DNA of 64,000 bases from Tanypteryx hageni. Its lineage: Eukaryota; Arthropoda; Insecta; Odonata; Petaluridae. The stretch is taken from the NCBI GenBank assembly GCA_028673005.1, contig CM054114.1, positions 24,147,369-24,211,368 on the forward strand, written 5' to 3'. Of the stretch, positions 23,101 to 35,377 are shown piece after piece; positions within the stretch are counted from its first letter, which is position 1; each line of letters starts with the position of its first letter. The notes under the pieces were generated by a model. The model saw only the letters and a program-made list of their open reading frames with translations. It made no database searches and was not told the origin of the DNA. The translations under genes and the position numbers were made by a program.

Positions 23101-23214
23101 TGGTGTATGGTGGAACGGATAATGTGGATAGAGGCGAGGTGATACGTGAGGGCTAGGGAAGCGCGGATAGGGGGAGGAAGGCCTGAAAGAGGAATTCTGA
23201 TCTACATCTACAGT
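20111..23214 (-). pseudogene. Penelope-like element (family 2), long copy: RT plus GIY-YIG, disabled
   Basis: Minus-strand coding remnants run through most of a PLE protein. The open stretch 21660-22688 has LTPAENELLSRGLSF, the PLE-specific YLLPKIHKPNIPGRPIVA near residue 215-235 and RT motif A TIDVCSLYTNIPH near 285. RGTAMGTQMAPSYANCYLG (motif B) lies just downstream, behind a TAA at 21660. A TAG at 21594-21596 follows CYLGE. Motif C reads YIND instead of the usual YxDD. FPDVDLYLQ, KPTNSLQYLH and CHPLHTKTSIPYA then lead to the thumb, the HPCGKPRC cluster and the degenerate GIY-YIG domain (about 20.4-20.9 kb). The N terminus is separated from this part by the CR1-like insertion and begins at ATG 25421-25423. 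Stops and frameshifts make it non-functional. Confidence 0.85.
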
Positions 23215-25300
23215 TTACCCTGCAAGCCACCGCAAGGGTGCGTGGCAGGGGGTGTATTAACACTAAGGGGAAAACTCCAAAATTAGGCCTTGGTTTACGC
23301 CCCTACGCGAGGTTACTTTTGATCGCAAGTTTTATTCTGCTCAGCTATCGTTCTAGGGAAAAATGAGCCTTTGTATATCTCTGTTCTACAGGTTATCTCA
23401 CTTATTTTACGAGGATGGTCCATTCTACCGATATAGGTGGGAGTTCTTATTATTTCTTCGACGTCGTTGGAGAAAGTACTCGTTATAACTCTTTCAAGAA
23501 GTTTTAACCTAGCACGTGATCAACGCTCAGCTAGTGATTCCCATCCTAAGTCCTGTATCAAGCCTGTAACGCTTTTATTTCTATCATAACAATTTTTGAC
23601 GAATCTAGCAGCTTTTTGCTGCACTTTCTCTAACTCAGCGATTAATCCTTTCTCGTACGGATCCCATTTGCTCGACGCATACTCTGACAGAGGTCTAACT
23701 AAAGAAAAGTAACGTGCATCTTTGACATTTTCTTCGCTTTTACCTACTATCCGTTTGATGAATCCTAGATTCTGCTTAGCTTTCCCGGATATATTTTGTA
23801 TATGTGTGTCCCACGAGAGGTTACTTGTTAAAATGACACCTAAGTATTTGACGGATTCGGCTAATTTTAGATGTACGCCTTCTATACTGTAATTCATCGC
23901 CTCAATTTCTTTGTTTCTCCAGAATCTCATGACGGAACACTTACCTAAGATCAGCTCTATTTGCCACTCTTTACACCACTCGAGAATTGCGTGTAGGTCG
24001 TTAGAAAGTAATGCTTGATCAGCAGGACTGTTAATCTCTCTGTAAACTACCGTATCACCCACGAATAACTTGATTTTACTTGTAATAACATTATCTAAGT
24101 CATTTATGTATATAAGGAATAATAGGGGACCGATGACACTTCCCTGTTGAACGCCGGAGGACACGCTGACCGAATCTGATTTAAATCCATTTATGACTAC
24201 CATTTGTTCCCGATCATTGAGAAAGTCCCTGATCCACTCGATTATCTTTCGATTTATCCCACAGGCTTGTAATTTTTTCAATAACATAATATGAGGGACT
24301 TTATCGAATGCCTTCTTGAAGTCAAGAAAAACCGCGTCTAGCTGGGTCTTTCGATCACCGGATCGTAGTATATCATGTGCAAACAGAGCGAGCTGTATTT
24401 CACAAGATCTTGCCTTCCTAAAACCGTGCTGATATTTACTGAGCAAGTCCTGACTATCTAAGAAGTCCATCACAGAACTTACGATGATGTGCTCTAGAAT
24501 CTTGCAAGATATTGAGGTTAGCGAAATCGGCCTGTAGTTTTCTCGGTCGTCTTTTTTCCCGCCTTTATGTAGCGGAGTTATAAACGCTAATTTCCATTCC
24601 TTAGGTATAACGCCATGACTAAGTGACTTACTGAAAACTGTTTCGAGATAAGGTGCTATTTCTAACGCTAATTCCTTTAATACACTAGCTGGTATCTCTT
24701 CCGGTCCCGGGGATTTATTTGCATTTATGATTTTGAGCTGTTAAGCTATACCTTTCGCTGATATAAGTATATCGTTCATCTTCTCTTCTCTTGGTTCGGG
24801 TGGATCGACCTTACTTTTCTACACTTCGGTCGTAAATACGCTTTGAAAAAATGAGTTTAAAAAGTTTCCTTTATCAATGCTATCTTAAACTACCTCTTCT
24901 TTGTCGTTTCTTAATGGTGCTACGGTTGGGCGTCGATCATGAACTTCTCTAACATAAGACCAAAAAATTTTGGGATTTTCGTCTAGATGTTCACAGAGAA
25001 TCTTTTGCTTAAAGTTCATTAATGCTTTCCGCATAATTTTTTTAGTCCAAGTCCGACAATTTCTGTACTTGTTTGAAAATGTATTTATTACCTCCTGTGA
25101 CATATTATTTTTGGCGCATTTAAGTTTTGAGTGAAGCTTCCTTTGTCTCCTGAGAGCACATCTAACCTGCCGATTATACCACCTAGATTCTCCATTATCG
25201 GTAATATATTTACTTGGTATGTACGTATTTATACCTGTTCTAATTACTAAGAAAGAAAGAAGAAAGCTTTCCAAGTTTCCTCAACGTTCTTCGTGCTTGC
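23215..25300 (-). pseudogene. CR1/Jockey-group LINE, 5'-truncated, inserted in the PLE (copy 1)
   Basis: Minus-strand RT remnants. 24885-25274 encodes the linker that follows the endonuclease in CR1-like ORF2 (IPSKYITDNGESRWYN, NPKIFWSYV). 23520-24473 encodes RT: FLDFKKAFDKVPH (motif A), QQGSVIGPLLF (motif B) and FVGDTVVY, where FADD is expected, so the catalytic aspartate pair is damaged. The thumb region has LAESVKYLGVILTSNLSWD. Stops shared with copy 2 lie at 24885 and 24820-24822; a private TAA lies at 24741-24743. The endonuclease is missing. The 3' end carries tgtagatgtagatc, the short tandem tail seen in CR1/L2-type elements. The PLE reading frame continues on both sides, so this inserted into the PLE. 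Confidence 0.8.
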
Positions 25301-25423
25301 TAATTTTCTGATGGTGAGGCATTTGGGGGTGAGTCCAAGTGCAAGGCAGGAGTTGAGGAATTCAATCTGGCAGTTGAGGGTAATGTGTCTACGGAGATGA
25401 TAACGGAGACGGGTCAGTTCCAT
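25301..25423 (-). pseudogene. N-terminal start of the family-2 PLE ORF, cut off by the CR1 insertion
   Basis: The minus strand opens with ATG at 25421-25423 in a good context (accatgg). About 40 codons follow, beginning MELTRLRYHLRRHITL and including LNSCLALGLTPKCLTIRKLA, which resemble PLE N termini. The frame then meets CR1-like sequence near 25295. It lies directly downstream of the truncated tandem PLE copy, which fits the PLE pseudo-LTR arrangement. Confidence 0.6.
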
Positions 25424-26435
25424 GGTGTAAGAGAAAGATAAGAGGAAAAGACGACAGGAAAGAAACGTAAAGATATAGGCAAAAAAGGAGAAAAAAGTAC
25501 GGTATATATATTAACTAAAGGAAAAGAAAAGGTAGTGATGAGGGTGGCAACAAGGTGTTGAAGGAAGCCCAGCGGACACTTACCAAGTTGAGGACCAAGC
25601 TGGCAGGCTGCTGGGGGCGTCGAAGAGACACGTAAAACACACGAACACAAAAACACACGCAAGCTTATCGGGCCTATGCCCTTCTTCAGCGAAAGAGTAA
25701 CGTAAAGTGACACACTGGGAGGGGAATGACAGGGTGATGTGGGAAGGTTGATGATTGGAGGAGGTGGGGAGTAGGAGGGGTGGATAGCCAATAAAGAGGG
25801 AGTGTGGTAAGGGAAAGTGCAAATAACTACAATGTAACAAGGAGACATTGTAACGGGGGCTAAGAGGGTTGGCGGAGGTTGAGGCCAGGCGGAGAGAAAG
25901 AGTCGAGAAGATGGATATGTGCTAGTTCCCAGTGTCGGAAAGTGGGCAGGAGTGTCATAGGGTAATACGCGAATAATCCTAACATTGTAGCAACTATTGA
26001 AGGGGACATTGTGGGTATTGGCGTGTAATGCAACTGGGAGGAGGCGTCTGAGAGAAACGCGATTCCGGTACCCGTTCATTCGGATGTTTAACGGATTGCT
26101 GGTGAGGCATACGTAAAACGTGGGACAAAGAGTGCAGGTAAGGAGGTAAATGACGATATGGGTGGTGCAGTTGCTACTGGAGGTGATGGGGTAGGAGATG
26201 TTGGTGGAGGGACTCGAGAAAGAAGATGAGGGTAGGTGGATAAGGCAAGTGAGGCAGCGAGGTTTTCCGCAGGGGTGGGAGCCTATTGCAAGAAGCGCGG
26301 TAGAAGTGGGAAGTTCCTTCCTCCACAAGATATTTCCCAAATTTGGGGGCCGGCGGAAGGAGAGGAGCGGAGGATTGGCAAAAAGGTTGATACAGATGGA
26401 CTGATGGGAGGAAGAGGTAAGAATTGGGTGGGTAT
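25424..26435 (-). pseudogene. 5'-truncated tandem PLE copy acting as pseudo-LTR (family 2)
   Basis: An open frame of 348 codons (25414-26460) spans the PLE connector and nuclease region: LPTSTALLAIGSHPCGKPRC, VIYLLTCTLCPTFYVCLTS, then the 3' UTR. Here the UTR passes directly into the leader and ATG of the next PLE instead of a long TA run. A truncated copy head-to-tail before a longer copy is the known PLE tandem structure, in which the upstream copy supplies the promoter region. The second half of the YIG motif is FYVCLT, a glycine loss shared with 45.7 and 51.1 kb. The 5' junction with repeat A is at about 26435 and matches the junction near 6980. Confidence 0.75.
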
Positions 26436-29400
26436 ATATATTCATTTTTTGGACAGACATATCTTTATTACAAATAATCTTTTAATTCTGAATATTTCAC
26501 TCCCGCAGTGATTTTAGTTTTTCCCACATGTAAAAATAATAGTTTAAAAAAATCCCTTAATGTTGCAATTTTAAAAATTTTACACTTGCTCCATTATGGG
26601 ATACGAATGCTACACATTTAAGCCAAATTTTAAAGTTGTAGCACTTCAAGAAGTAAAATAATATTTTTCAAATTGTTTAAATTTAAATAATTTTTAACGG
26701 CCGCGGAAAATTGTATATGGTAAAATTGAAATGTTTTTTTCTGCAAGTTCACTACTGTGTAAATAATTTGAAAATTTCAGCTTACTAGCTCATACCGTAG
26801 TACCTTAACAGTTATCCATTTGTTTAAAATTTAAAAATTTTTAACTGCCAAACAAATAAATATATCAAAATTTGTATAATCCTTATTTCGTTTTTTTAAG
26901 AAGACTACTTATAAAATAAATTTCAACACTGTGGCACATTCGGTAATACATAAACCTTGAAAATTTATTTAAACAATTGCGAATTTTTAGCGGCCGCATT
27001 GCTGCACTTTTTCAAAAATTTCGTTTGTTCTAGTCGGTTTTGCACAAAATCCTACCTAAGAAAAAAATTTCAAATCTCCAGCTCATCTGGAAGTGCCTAA
27101 ACATTAGCATCCTCCTATATATATGTTATCATTATATATCGACGACTCTTACAGAGGAGGATAGATATAACATACTAGTAGAAGGTGCTTGCAATCTGCA
27201 AGCATTTCATCTCACCTTGAAGAATCATTCATTTTTCAGACATTTTTCATCATTACAATTATTTTTTAAATTCTAAAAATATCACCTCCGTAGCGATTTT
27301 TGTTTTTCCCTTATGTAAAAATAATAGATAAAAGCAATCCCCAATATTTGTTATTTTAAGAATTTTACACTTTTTTCATTATAGGGTACTAAGGCTACAC
27401 ATTTCTGCCAAACTTTAAGGTTGTAGCTCTTCTAGAAGTGAAATAATATTTTTCTAATTGTTTAAATTTTTAACATTTTTAACGGCCGCCGCAATATATT
27501 AATGGAAAGATTCAAATGTTTATTTGTGCAAATGCACTGCTATGTAAATAACTTGAAATTTTTATTTTACTAACTTATCCCGTAATGTCTAAACTGTTAT
27601 CTATTTGTCTAAACTTTAAGAATTTTCAAAAGCAAAACAAATTAAGATATCAAAATTTGTAAAATTCCTGTGTAGTTTTTTTTACGAAATCTACGTATAA
27701 AAAAAATTTCAACTTCGTAGCAGATGCGGAAATACATAAACCTTGAAAATTTGTTTAAACAATTGCGAATTTCTAGCTGCCGCATTTTTGTGTTTATTCA
27801 AGAATTACGTTTTTTCTAGTCGGTTTTGCACAAAATCCTACCTAAGAAAAACATTTCGAATCTCCAGCTCATCTGGAAGTGCCTAAACATTATTATCCTC
27901 CTACATGTTATATGTTATCTCCTCCTCCTCCTCCTCTGTAAGAAACGTCTTTAAATATTGATAACGTAGAACATACTAGTTGTTGGTACTTGCATTCTAC
28001 AAGCATATCATCTCACCTTGAAAAGGCATTCATTTCTCAGACAGATATTTCATCATTACACATATTTTTTTATTTCTAAAAATTTCACCTCCGCAGCGAT
28101 TTTCGTTTTTCCCACGTTAAAATAATAGTTTTAAAAAATCCCCAAATGTTGCAATTTTAAGAATTTTATACTTTCTCCGTTATGGGGTACTAATGTTACA
28201 CATTTCAGCGAAATTTTAAAGTTGTAACACTTCTAGGAGTAAAATAATATTTTTCCAATTATTTAAAATTTTAACATTTTTAACGGTTGCCGCAATATTA
28301 ATATGGAGAGATTGAAATGTTTGTGTGCAAATGCACTGTTCTGTAAATAATTTGAAAATTGCAGCTTCCTAGCTCATCCCGTTATACCTAAATAATTATT
28401 AAATTTTAATGTTCAAATGGGGTTAAAATACACCTAAAATTTACAATTTTACAAAATTGTCGATTTTTGTAGTTGGTTATGAGAATAGTTCTATAATCTT
28501 GCAAAATTTCAGCTTCCTAAACTTCATAGATTGGGCTACACACTGGATGCGTTTTCCCATGCTAACTTATGGGAGATATTCCGAGGTCTCTGGAGTCGAA
28601 CGTAAGACACTGTAAGAAAAAGTGACAATAATTCTTAATGGATATTGCGGCCATCTAGCAACATTGAAAACTTGATTTTCCTGGCTTACCGACAAGTGCC
28701 CATAATTAATTTACAAATATGGCGCAATGCTTTTCTTATGGGAAAAAACGCAACTTGCGGAATTTCTGGAGTCAAACTCATGTCACTTAGGTAAAAAGTC
28801 TGATTTTATCTGAAATTTTTCTATCATATCTACAAAAACTAAAACTTTCAGCTCTCTAGCTTTTGTAGTTTGGGCTGGACATTAATATCCTCCTACATGT
28901 TATATATCATTCTATATAGACGTTCCTTACAGAGGAGGAGGAGGAGGATATAACATACTAGTAGAAGGTGCTTGTATACTGCAAGCATTTCATCTCACTT
29001 TGAAAAACATTAATTTTTCAGACTGATATTTCATCATTACAAATATTCTATTAATTCTTAAGATTTCACCTCCACAGCGATTTTCATTTTTCCCGCGTAA
29101 AAATAATAGTTTAAAACAATCCCCAAATGTTGCAATTTTAAAGATTTTACACTTTCTACATTATGGAGTACTAATGCTAAACATTTGAGCGAAATTTTAA
29201 AGTTGTAGCACTTTTAGAAGTAAAATAATATTTTTCTAATTGTTTAAAATTTAAACATTTTTAACGGATGCCGCAATATATATATGGAGAGATTGAAATG
29301 TTATTTTTTGCAAATGCACTATTCTGTAAATAATTTGAAAATTGCAGCTTCCTAGCTCATCTCGTAATACCTAAAATATTATTAAACTTGAATGTTCAAA

Positions 29401-30058
29401 TGGGGTTAAAAATACCCCTAAAATTTACAATTTTACAAAATTGTCGATTTTTGTAGTTGGTTATGAGAATAGTTCTATAATCTTGCAAAATTTCAGCTTC
29501 CTAAACTTATTAGATTGGTCTACACACTGGGTTGCGTTTTCCCATGCTAACTTATGGGAGATATTCCGGGGTCTCTGGAGTCGAACCCAAGACACTGCAA
29601 GCAAAAATGACAATAATTCCAAATAGATATTGCAACCATCTAGCAACACTGAAAAGTTCATTTTTCTAGCTTACCGGCAAGTGCCCTTAATAATTTACAA
29701 ATATGGCGCAATGCTTTTCTTACGGGAAAAAACGCAATTTTCGGAAATTCTGGAGTCAAACTCATGTAACTTAGATGAGAAGTCTTATTTTATCTGAAGA
29801 TTTCTTCATCATATCTACAAAAGCTAAAACTTTCAGATCTCTAGCTTTTGTAGTTTGTGCTGGACATTAGTATCCTCCTATATGTTATATGTTATCATTA
29901 TATATCGAAGACTCTTACAGAGGAGGAGGATATAACATATATATAACATACTAGTAGTTGGTGCTTGCATACTGCAAGCATTTCATCTCACATTAAAAGA
30001 ACATTCATTTTTCAGACAAATTTCAACATTACAAAAAGTATTCAAAGATGGCTCAAAA
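26436..30058 (-). repeat. Repeat A tandem array, inverted (four units)
   Basis: The reverse complement of 4.35-6.95 kb with one extra unit. Hairpin anchors are at 27186-27204, 27987-28005, 28979-28997 and 29962-29980, spaced 801, 992 and 983 bp. The 4.4-6.2 kb array has only one roughly 985-bp unit, so unit number differs between the two copies. No gene is seen. Confidence 0.75.
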
Positions 30059-30199
30059 AACTTTTTTTAGAATATGTGAGATTTATAGGTTGTATGGGTT
30101 AATTATTACCGAAATATATATATTACCGTCGAAGTTGCTAACTATAACTTCAGACTTTAGAAATAACAAGTTGATATATTTTATAATAAAACGACATTA
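30059..30199. repeat. Repeat family E, left of the Jockey-like insertion
   Basis: Reverse complement of about 14.95-15.06 kb. It joins repeat A at ctcaaaaaac. It ends in catta (30195-30199), the putative left target-site duplication. Confidence 0.65.
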
Positions 30200-31414
30200 C
30201 TTGTTTCTTCGGATCCGACTGCCTCGGCAGTCGGAGGGTCGCATTTCCCGCATTCATGCCTAATGCGCCCTTGTGGTGTCTTCACTCCTGGCTGTTAATC
30301 TGTGAGTTGGTGACCGATGAGGTCACACTAAAACCCCGTCAATCTGGGGCGTTTTCCCTGAGGTAGGGATTCGATGGTATCCAGGCTGGCGATGGGCCGT
30401 TTGTAACGATCCCACCACCGAACCTGGATTTCTCCTAGCCGGCGGACCTCCTCGTGAGGAGAGAGGGCCACCGCGGCGAAGTATGCCTTCGCAGCCGAAG
30501 GAAACACGACATCGAGAGGCTCCACGTCGGCCAGGCGATGTATCCGGGCGTTGCCATCCTGCCTGGAGCAGTTCAGCAACCACCGAAGCGCCGAATTCTG
30601 GACAACCTGGAGACGGTTGATTTTCGTCCGTGAAGCCGATGACCATACCGGAGAGGCGTAGGTCAGCACTGGGAGGACGCACGCCAGGTACAGCCTCCTT
30701 TTTGTCTCCATGGAGAGGGTCCGCGAACGCAGGAGTGGACCAAGCCTCCTGAGCGCCGCAAATCCCCTCTGCCTCAGCCGTTCGACCTGCGATGTCCAGA
30801 GCAGTTTCCGGTCGAGCTGGACTCCGAGATAAGTCACTTCGTTGTCCCATTGGATGATGTCCCCCATCACCGATAAATCGACTCCAGGCGGAGCTCCAAA
30901 TCCGGGATGGAAGACGATGGCTTTCGTCTTCCGCGGATTGACGGCGATCCGCCATCGACGATACCACGAGACCAGGGTATCCACTGCCTCCTGTAATCCC
31001 AGAGCCGCTGCGTATTTTTGCGAGGAGCGGCAAAGAATCGCCGCATCGTCCGCATACAGGGCCAAAATGATGTTCCACCCATGGTCTCGTGGCACGTCGT
31101 GGGTGAAGATGTTGAAGAGTACTGGCCCCAGAACGGATCCTTGCGGAACACCAGCCCGTGCCTGCTGGAGATCCGAACCGTCCTGAAGCCACTTCACCCG
31201 GATTTCCCGGCCGTGTAGGTAGGATTCAACGAGGCGAAGAATCCAGGCCGGGAACTGGAGTCGACGCATCTTCAACAGGAGGCCCTCGTGCCACACGCGG
31301 TCGAAGGCCTTCGTGATGTCGAAGAAAGCCCCTGCGACCGCGTGTTTCCTGTTGAAGGCGTCGGTGATGATGGACGTCGCTCGCGCCAGCTGGTGAGTGG
31401 TTGAGTGACCTCTG
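30200..31414 (-). pseudogene. Jockey-clade LINE, 5'-truncated RT fragment with intact reading frame
   Basis: The minus strand is markedly GC-rich compared with its AT-rich surroundings. The RT frame is open from the 5' truncation (GHSTTHQLARATSII at about 31410) through FFDITKAFDRVWH (motif A), GVPQGSVLGPVLFN (motif B, about residue 50 counting from the first ATG at 31296) and LYADDAAI (catalytic YADD, about residue 82). Next come WRIAVNPRKTKAIVFHPG and YLGVQLDRKLLW, then LPVLTYASPVW, to a stop at 30328. These are Jockey-type RT and thumb motifs. The upstream endonuclease and ORF1 are missing, so it cannot move alone. Short direct repeats catta flank it (30195-30199 and 31415-31419). The empty site survives at about 14943-14947. 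The 3' end is A-rich (gaagaaacaag on the minus strand). Confidence 0.85.
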
Positions 31415-34400
31415 CATTAATTATAATAATAATCTTAAATGAAATATTTTGAGGTGATTTGGATGGAAAAATCTTGTGTCTGCGAACTCACAAAGTATCC
31501 TAACGAATATAAATCTTCAAGTAAACGGTAACCACTGATTAAGGGAATTTAATAAACATGTAATACTCTCGAAATGCGAATTTTTTCATGGAAACTATAC
31601 TTTAGACAGTACAGGGTGGGTGGAAAATATATTAAACAGACAGCGCTGCCATCTATCGTGACATTGAAGAACCTACCATATACTGCGGCAATAGACGTGT
31701 TGGTTGGTGATAATTTTAAATCGATAATTATAGGTTCTAAATTCTCCAGGATTGCTTGATTCACTTATTAAAAGTATTCGACAAAAATGTTTGCAACAAG
31801 TAGGGGTGTACACGGGGTTAGCGTGGTAGAGAAGTGCTTTTTCGTAAAATTCGCCACGGACTAATCGTGTACTAATATAACCGCTTTGGATTTAAAAAAA
31901 ATAAATTTTTCCTTATATTGTGGTAGGCCTGCTTTTCAGATTCGTTCTAAACATGTTCATGTCGTATTTACTTTCTCCATATAGGTAGTATGAGAAAGTA
32001 ATATTTTCATGAAAAAATTCCAATTCGAGATTTCAACGTAAGTATATGTTTTAAGGTCCCCCGAACACGTTTTGACTATTTCTCGATGATGTCTGTGTGT
32101 CTGTCTGTACGTGATTGATTTTTGTGGGACGACTACTGTTAACGCTTAGTTACGTCTTAGTAACTCCCCATTTTCCTTTTCTTAATTGCTGGAGCTTTGT
32201 GGCTCTACCCAATATCAGAAGGCTATAGTTTGAGTTTATTTCTGTTCTTTGTAAAGTCTAAAATGTTCTCTCAGTAGATTGATGTATTTATAATTATGTA
32301 ACATAAATTTTTAAAAACATTATAGATATGGAAAAGTCAAGTCATCAGACTTTTCCAATTGTATTCCACAAAAGATTGAAATCCTGAACTTCGGAAATGT
32401 TATTTTTTCGTGATGGCTTATGAGAAATGGAAATAATAAACTCCTGTAGTCAAATCCGGGTCATAGTATAGATATAGAAATCAGGGCTGCCACAATATAA
32501 GAGAAAAGATTATTTTCGCACAAATTTATGTTGAACCGTTCAGGTCAATAATTACCAAATTTAATACTTATAATGCACACATGTGAAGTAAACCATAATA
32601 CCGTATTTGTACCGGATAAGCCATACAGTGGTGCCACAATTAAAAACAATACTCTTACGATAATAATGAGTTTGGAGAGAATTGGCTGTACGGATCACAA
32701 CTAAATTTTGCATATTGCATTTGTGGAGCATATCATAATGAAATCAATAAGTTTAAAAGTGGAGCTAAAGAGCAGGGCTACCACAATAAAAAGTGAATTA
32801 ATATATTTTAGTCATATTTGTAGAGAACTTACTTCTTAGATTTTAACCAAAGATAGTATATATAATGAACTTATAAATATATAACCAAGATATTAATTAT
32901 AAACCGGGTCGACTAAGCAGAGCTACCACAGTATCGAAGTTAGTTTTTTCAGTGATTATGAATTTGAAAGGTATTGGCTGAAAGGATTATAAAGAAATTT
33001 CGTTTGTAGGAAGAGTAGAGAATGAAATGAAATGATGTTACTAAGACGTAACTAAGCGTTAATTGTTAACAATAATCTTCGGTAGGTGACGTGGTTGTGG
33101 CAGCTAAAAATATGAGATATCTCCCAAACAATGACATATATGGAAAAATTTATCAAACAAACGTTGTAGAAAATGAAATTTCCTACAACATGCATTCCTT
33201 AAGACATTTGCATTAAAAAATATTATAGCAAATATTTCAAAATAACGGATGTGACAAAAGTAAACACCAACTTCAGGTAGACCGATTTTTAGCAAAAACT
33301 AATCAGATCTTCATGTTTAAAACAAAATGTTAAATATAAAATTTTGCGTTGACCTAATTAATAGTTTTTGAGTTAGAGCGCCCACAAAAATTTATCACAT
33401 ATAGAGAGACTGACAGACAGACATCATCGAGAAAATAGTCAAAACGTGTTCATTGAACCTTAAAACATGTATTTCCGTTTAAATCTCGAATTCGATATTT
33501 TGTAATGAGAATAAAATTTCTCATACTAAGTATATGGAGAAAGTAAAGACGAAATGAATATGTTTAGAACGAATCTCAAAAGAAGAGCTACCACAATATA
33601 AGGAAAAATTTAATGTTTAATTCAAAGCGATTACATTAGTAAACGATTAAGCCGCGGCTAATTTGACAAAAAGCACTTCTCTACCACGAGAAAAGTCGTA
33701 CCAATCTGTTTTATCGAATATTGAGTGAATCAAGGAATCCAGGAGAATTCAGAACCTATGATTATTGAGATATGATCGATTTAAAATTATCACCAGCCAA
33801 CACGTCTATTATCATTGTAGATAGCAGATTCATCAATGACACGATAGGTGGCAGCGCTGTGTGTTTAAAATATTTTGCCCTCACCCTGTTCAGTGTAAAG
33901 TACAGTTTCCATAAAAAAATTCGTATTTTAAGAAAACTACATGTTTTATTAATTCTCTTTTTCAGTGGTTACCGATTACTTGAAGATTTATATTCATTAG
34001 GAAACTTTGTGCGTTCGCAGACACAAGAACTGCCATTCAAATAACCACGAAATATTGTATTTAAGGTTTCCTTCAAAAATATTTCAAAAAATACAAATAT
34101 TTTGTTATCCCAAATTACATTTATGATTCAAATGTCGTTGTTTGATATTATTTGTTATCGTTGCTAAGGAGAAAGTTAGAAATTGTTCATAGCAACTACA
34201 ACGGTAATATAACTTTTTGTAATAATTTATCTTTACACCCTATAAGCCTCACATATTCTAAGGAATTTTTGTTGTGAATATCTACCGCTATAATAGTGTC
34301 AAAAAGTAATTTAATTCGCGAAAATATTGCGAAATCATTTGAAGTCATTTGTATGATGCACACCGCGGCTACGAATAAAACTTTTTACCTAATGCATTTT

Positions 34401-35370
34401 TTATGCGAAAGTTATAAACATAGTGTTAAAATTTTATTTAAGAGTGAAATTTCTGATAGAAATCTTATTGAAGATGTTGTCGAGAGATCCATTCAATTAC
34501 TATATATATCTCTTGAGAAAGAATGTTTATATCATTCACTTTTTCCATGGTTACCGTTTTCTTGAAGATTTATATTCATTAGGAATTATTGTGGTATCTC
34601 TGACTCAGAAACTGCTATTCAAATCAACACAAAATACTGTATTTAAGTTTTAGATTACAATTTATATATAAGAATTTTACAAATTATTTATAGCCTCAAA
34701 TCCATTCGATGTTAATCATTGCCACATTCGATTATTTCTATATGTAATTTCTCATTGTCTGTCATTCCCCTTTTTTATCTCTTGAACAGTTTGTAATAAA
34801 GAAATGTTGTAAACGACATTTTGTTTTTGACATCCGGGAAACCCCTGGAAAACTATTTTCGTCTACATAAGTGTCTCGAATTCGACTCCGGGAGACGATT
34901 ACTTTTTCCCATACGTTTACGCAGGAGTTTCGCTATTCAAGATGCAAGGTTTATTTCTTTCATACATTAAAACACGTAAATATAAACGGAATTTTTTCGT
35001 TTTCGGTTTATTCGACGTCAAAATCTATAAAATATCCTATTATTGCTATATTTAGATGTTACACAGAATAATTTCCCCAAAAATACGCATTTTTTTAAAA
35101 TGTTATGAAATTTTCGTACTATGTTCTGGTATATTTGTTTACATATGCTAATATGGTTTTCTATATATTTGTACAATATAAATATTAAATTTTGTTTAAA
35201 TTGTTATGAACAATTTAATGCAAATACTTGTAAGAAAGTAATTTATTTTAAATCAATTGCGGCAGCCCTGGTTTAGATATCGATCACAGACGTCTTCGTT
35301 TTGTCTTTCTTATGTTGCGCAACTCCTTTATATAAAATTTCGTTGAAATCGGTTGAGCTAATCCCTCTCG
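31415..35370. repeat. Repeat family E, inverted copy of 11-14.9 kb
   Basis: The reverse complement of block 1 over almost 4 kb, with matching short frames (33104-33295 equals 13060-13251; 33772-34044 equals 12316-12588). No independent coding evidence. At about 35370 it is broken by the RTE insertion (ctctcgaaatttataa | gtggg). Confidence 0.72.
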
Positions 35371-35377
35371 AAATTTA

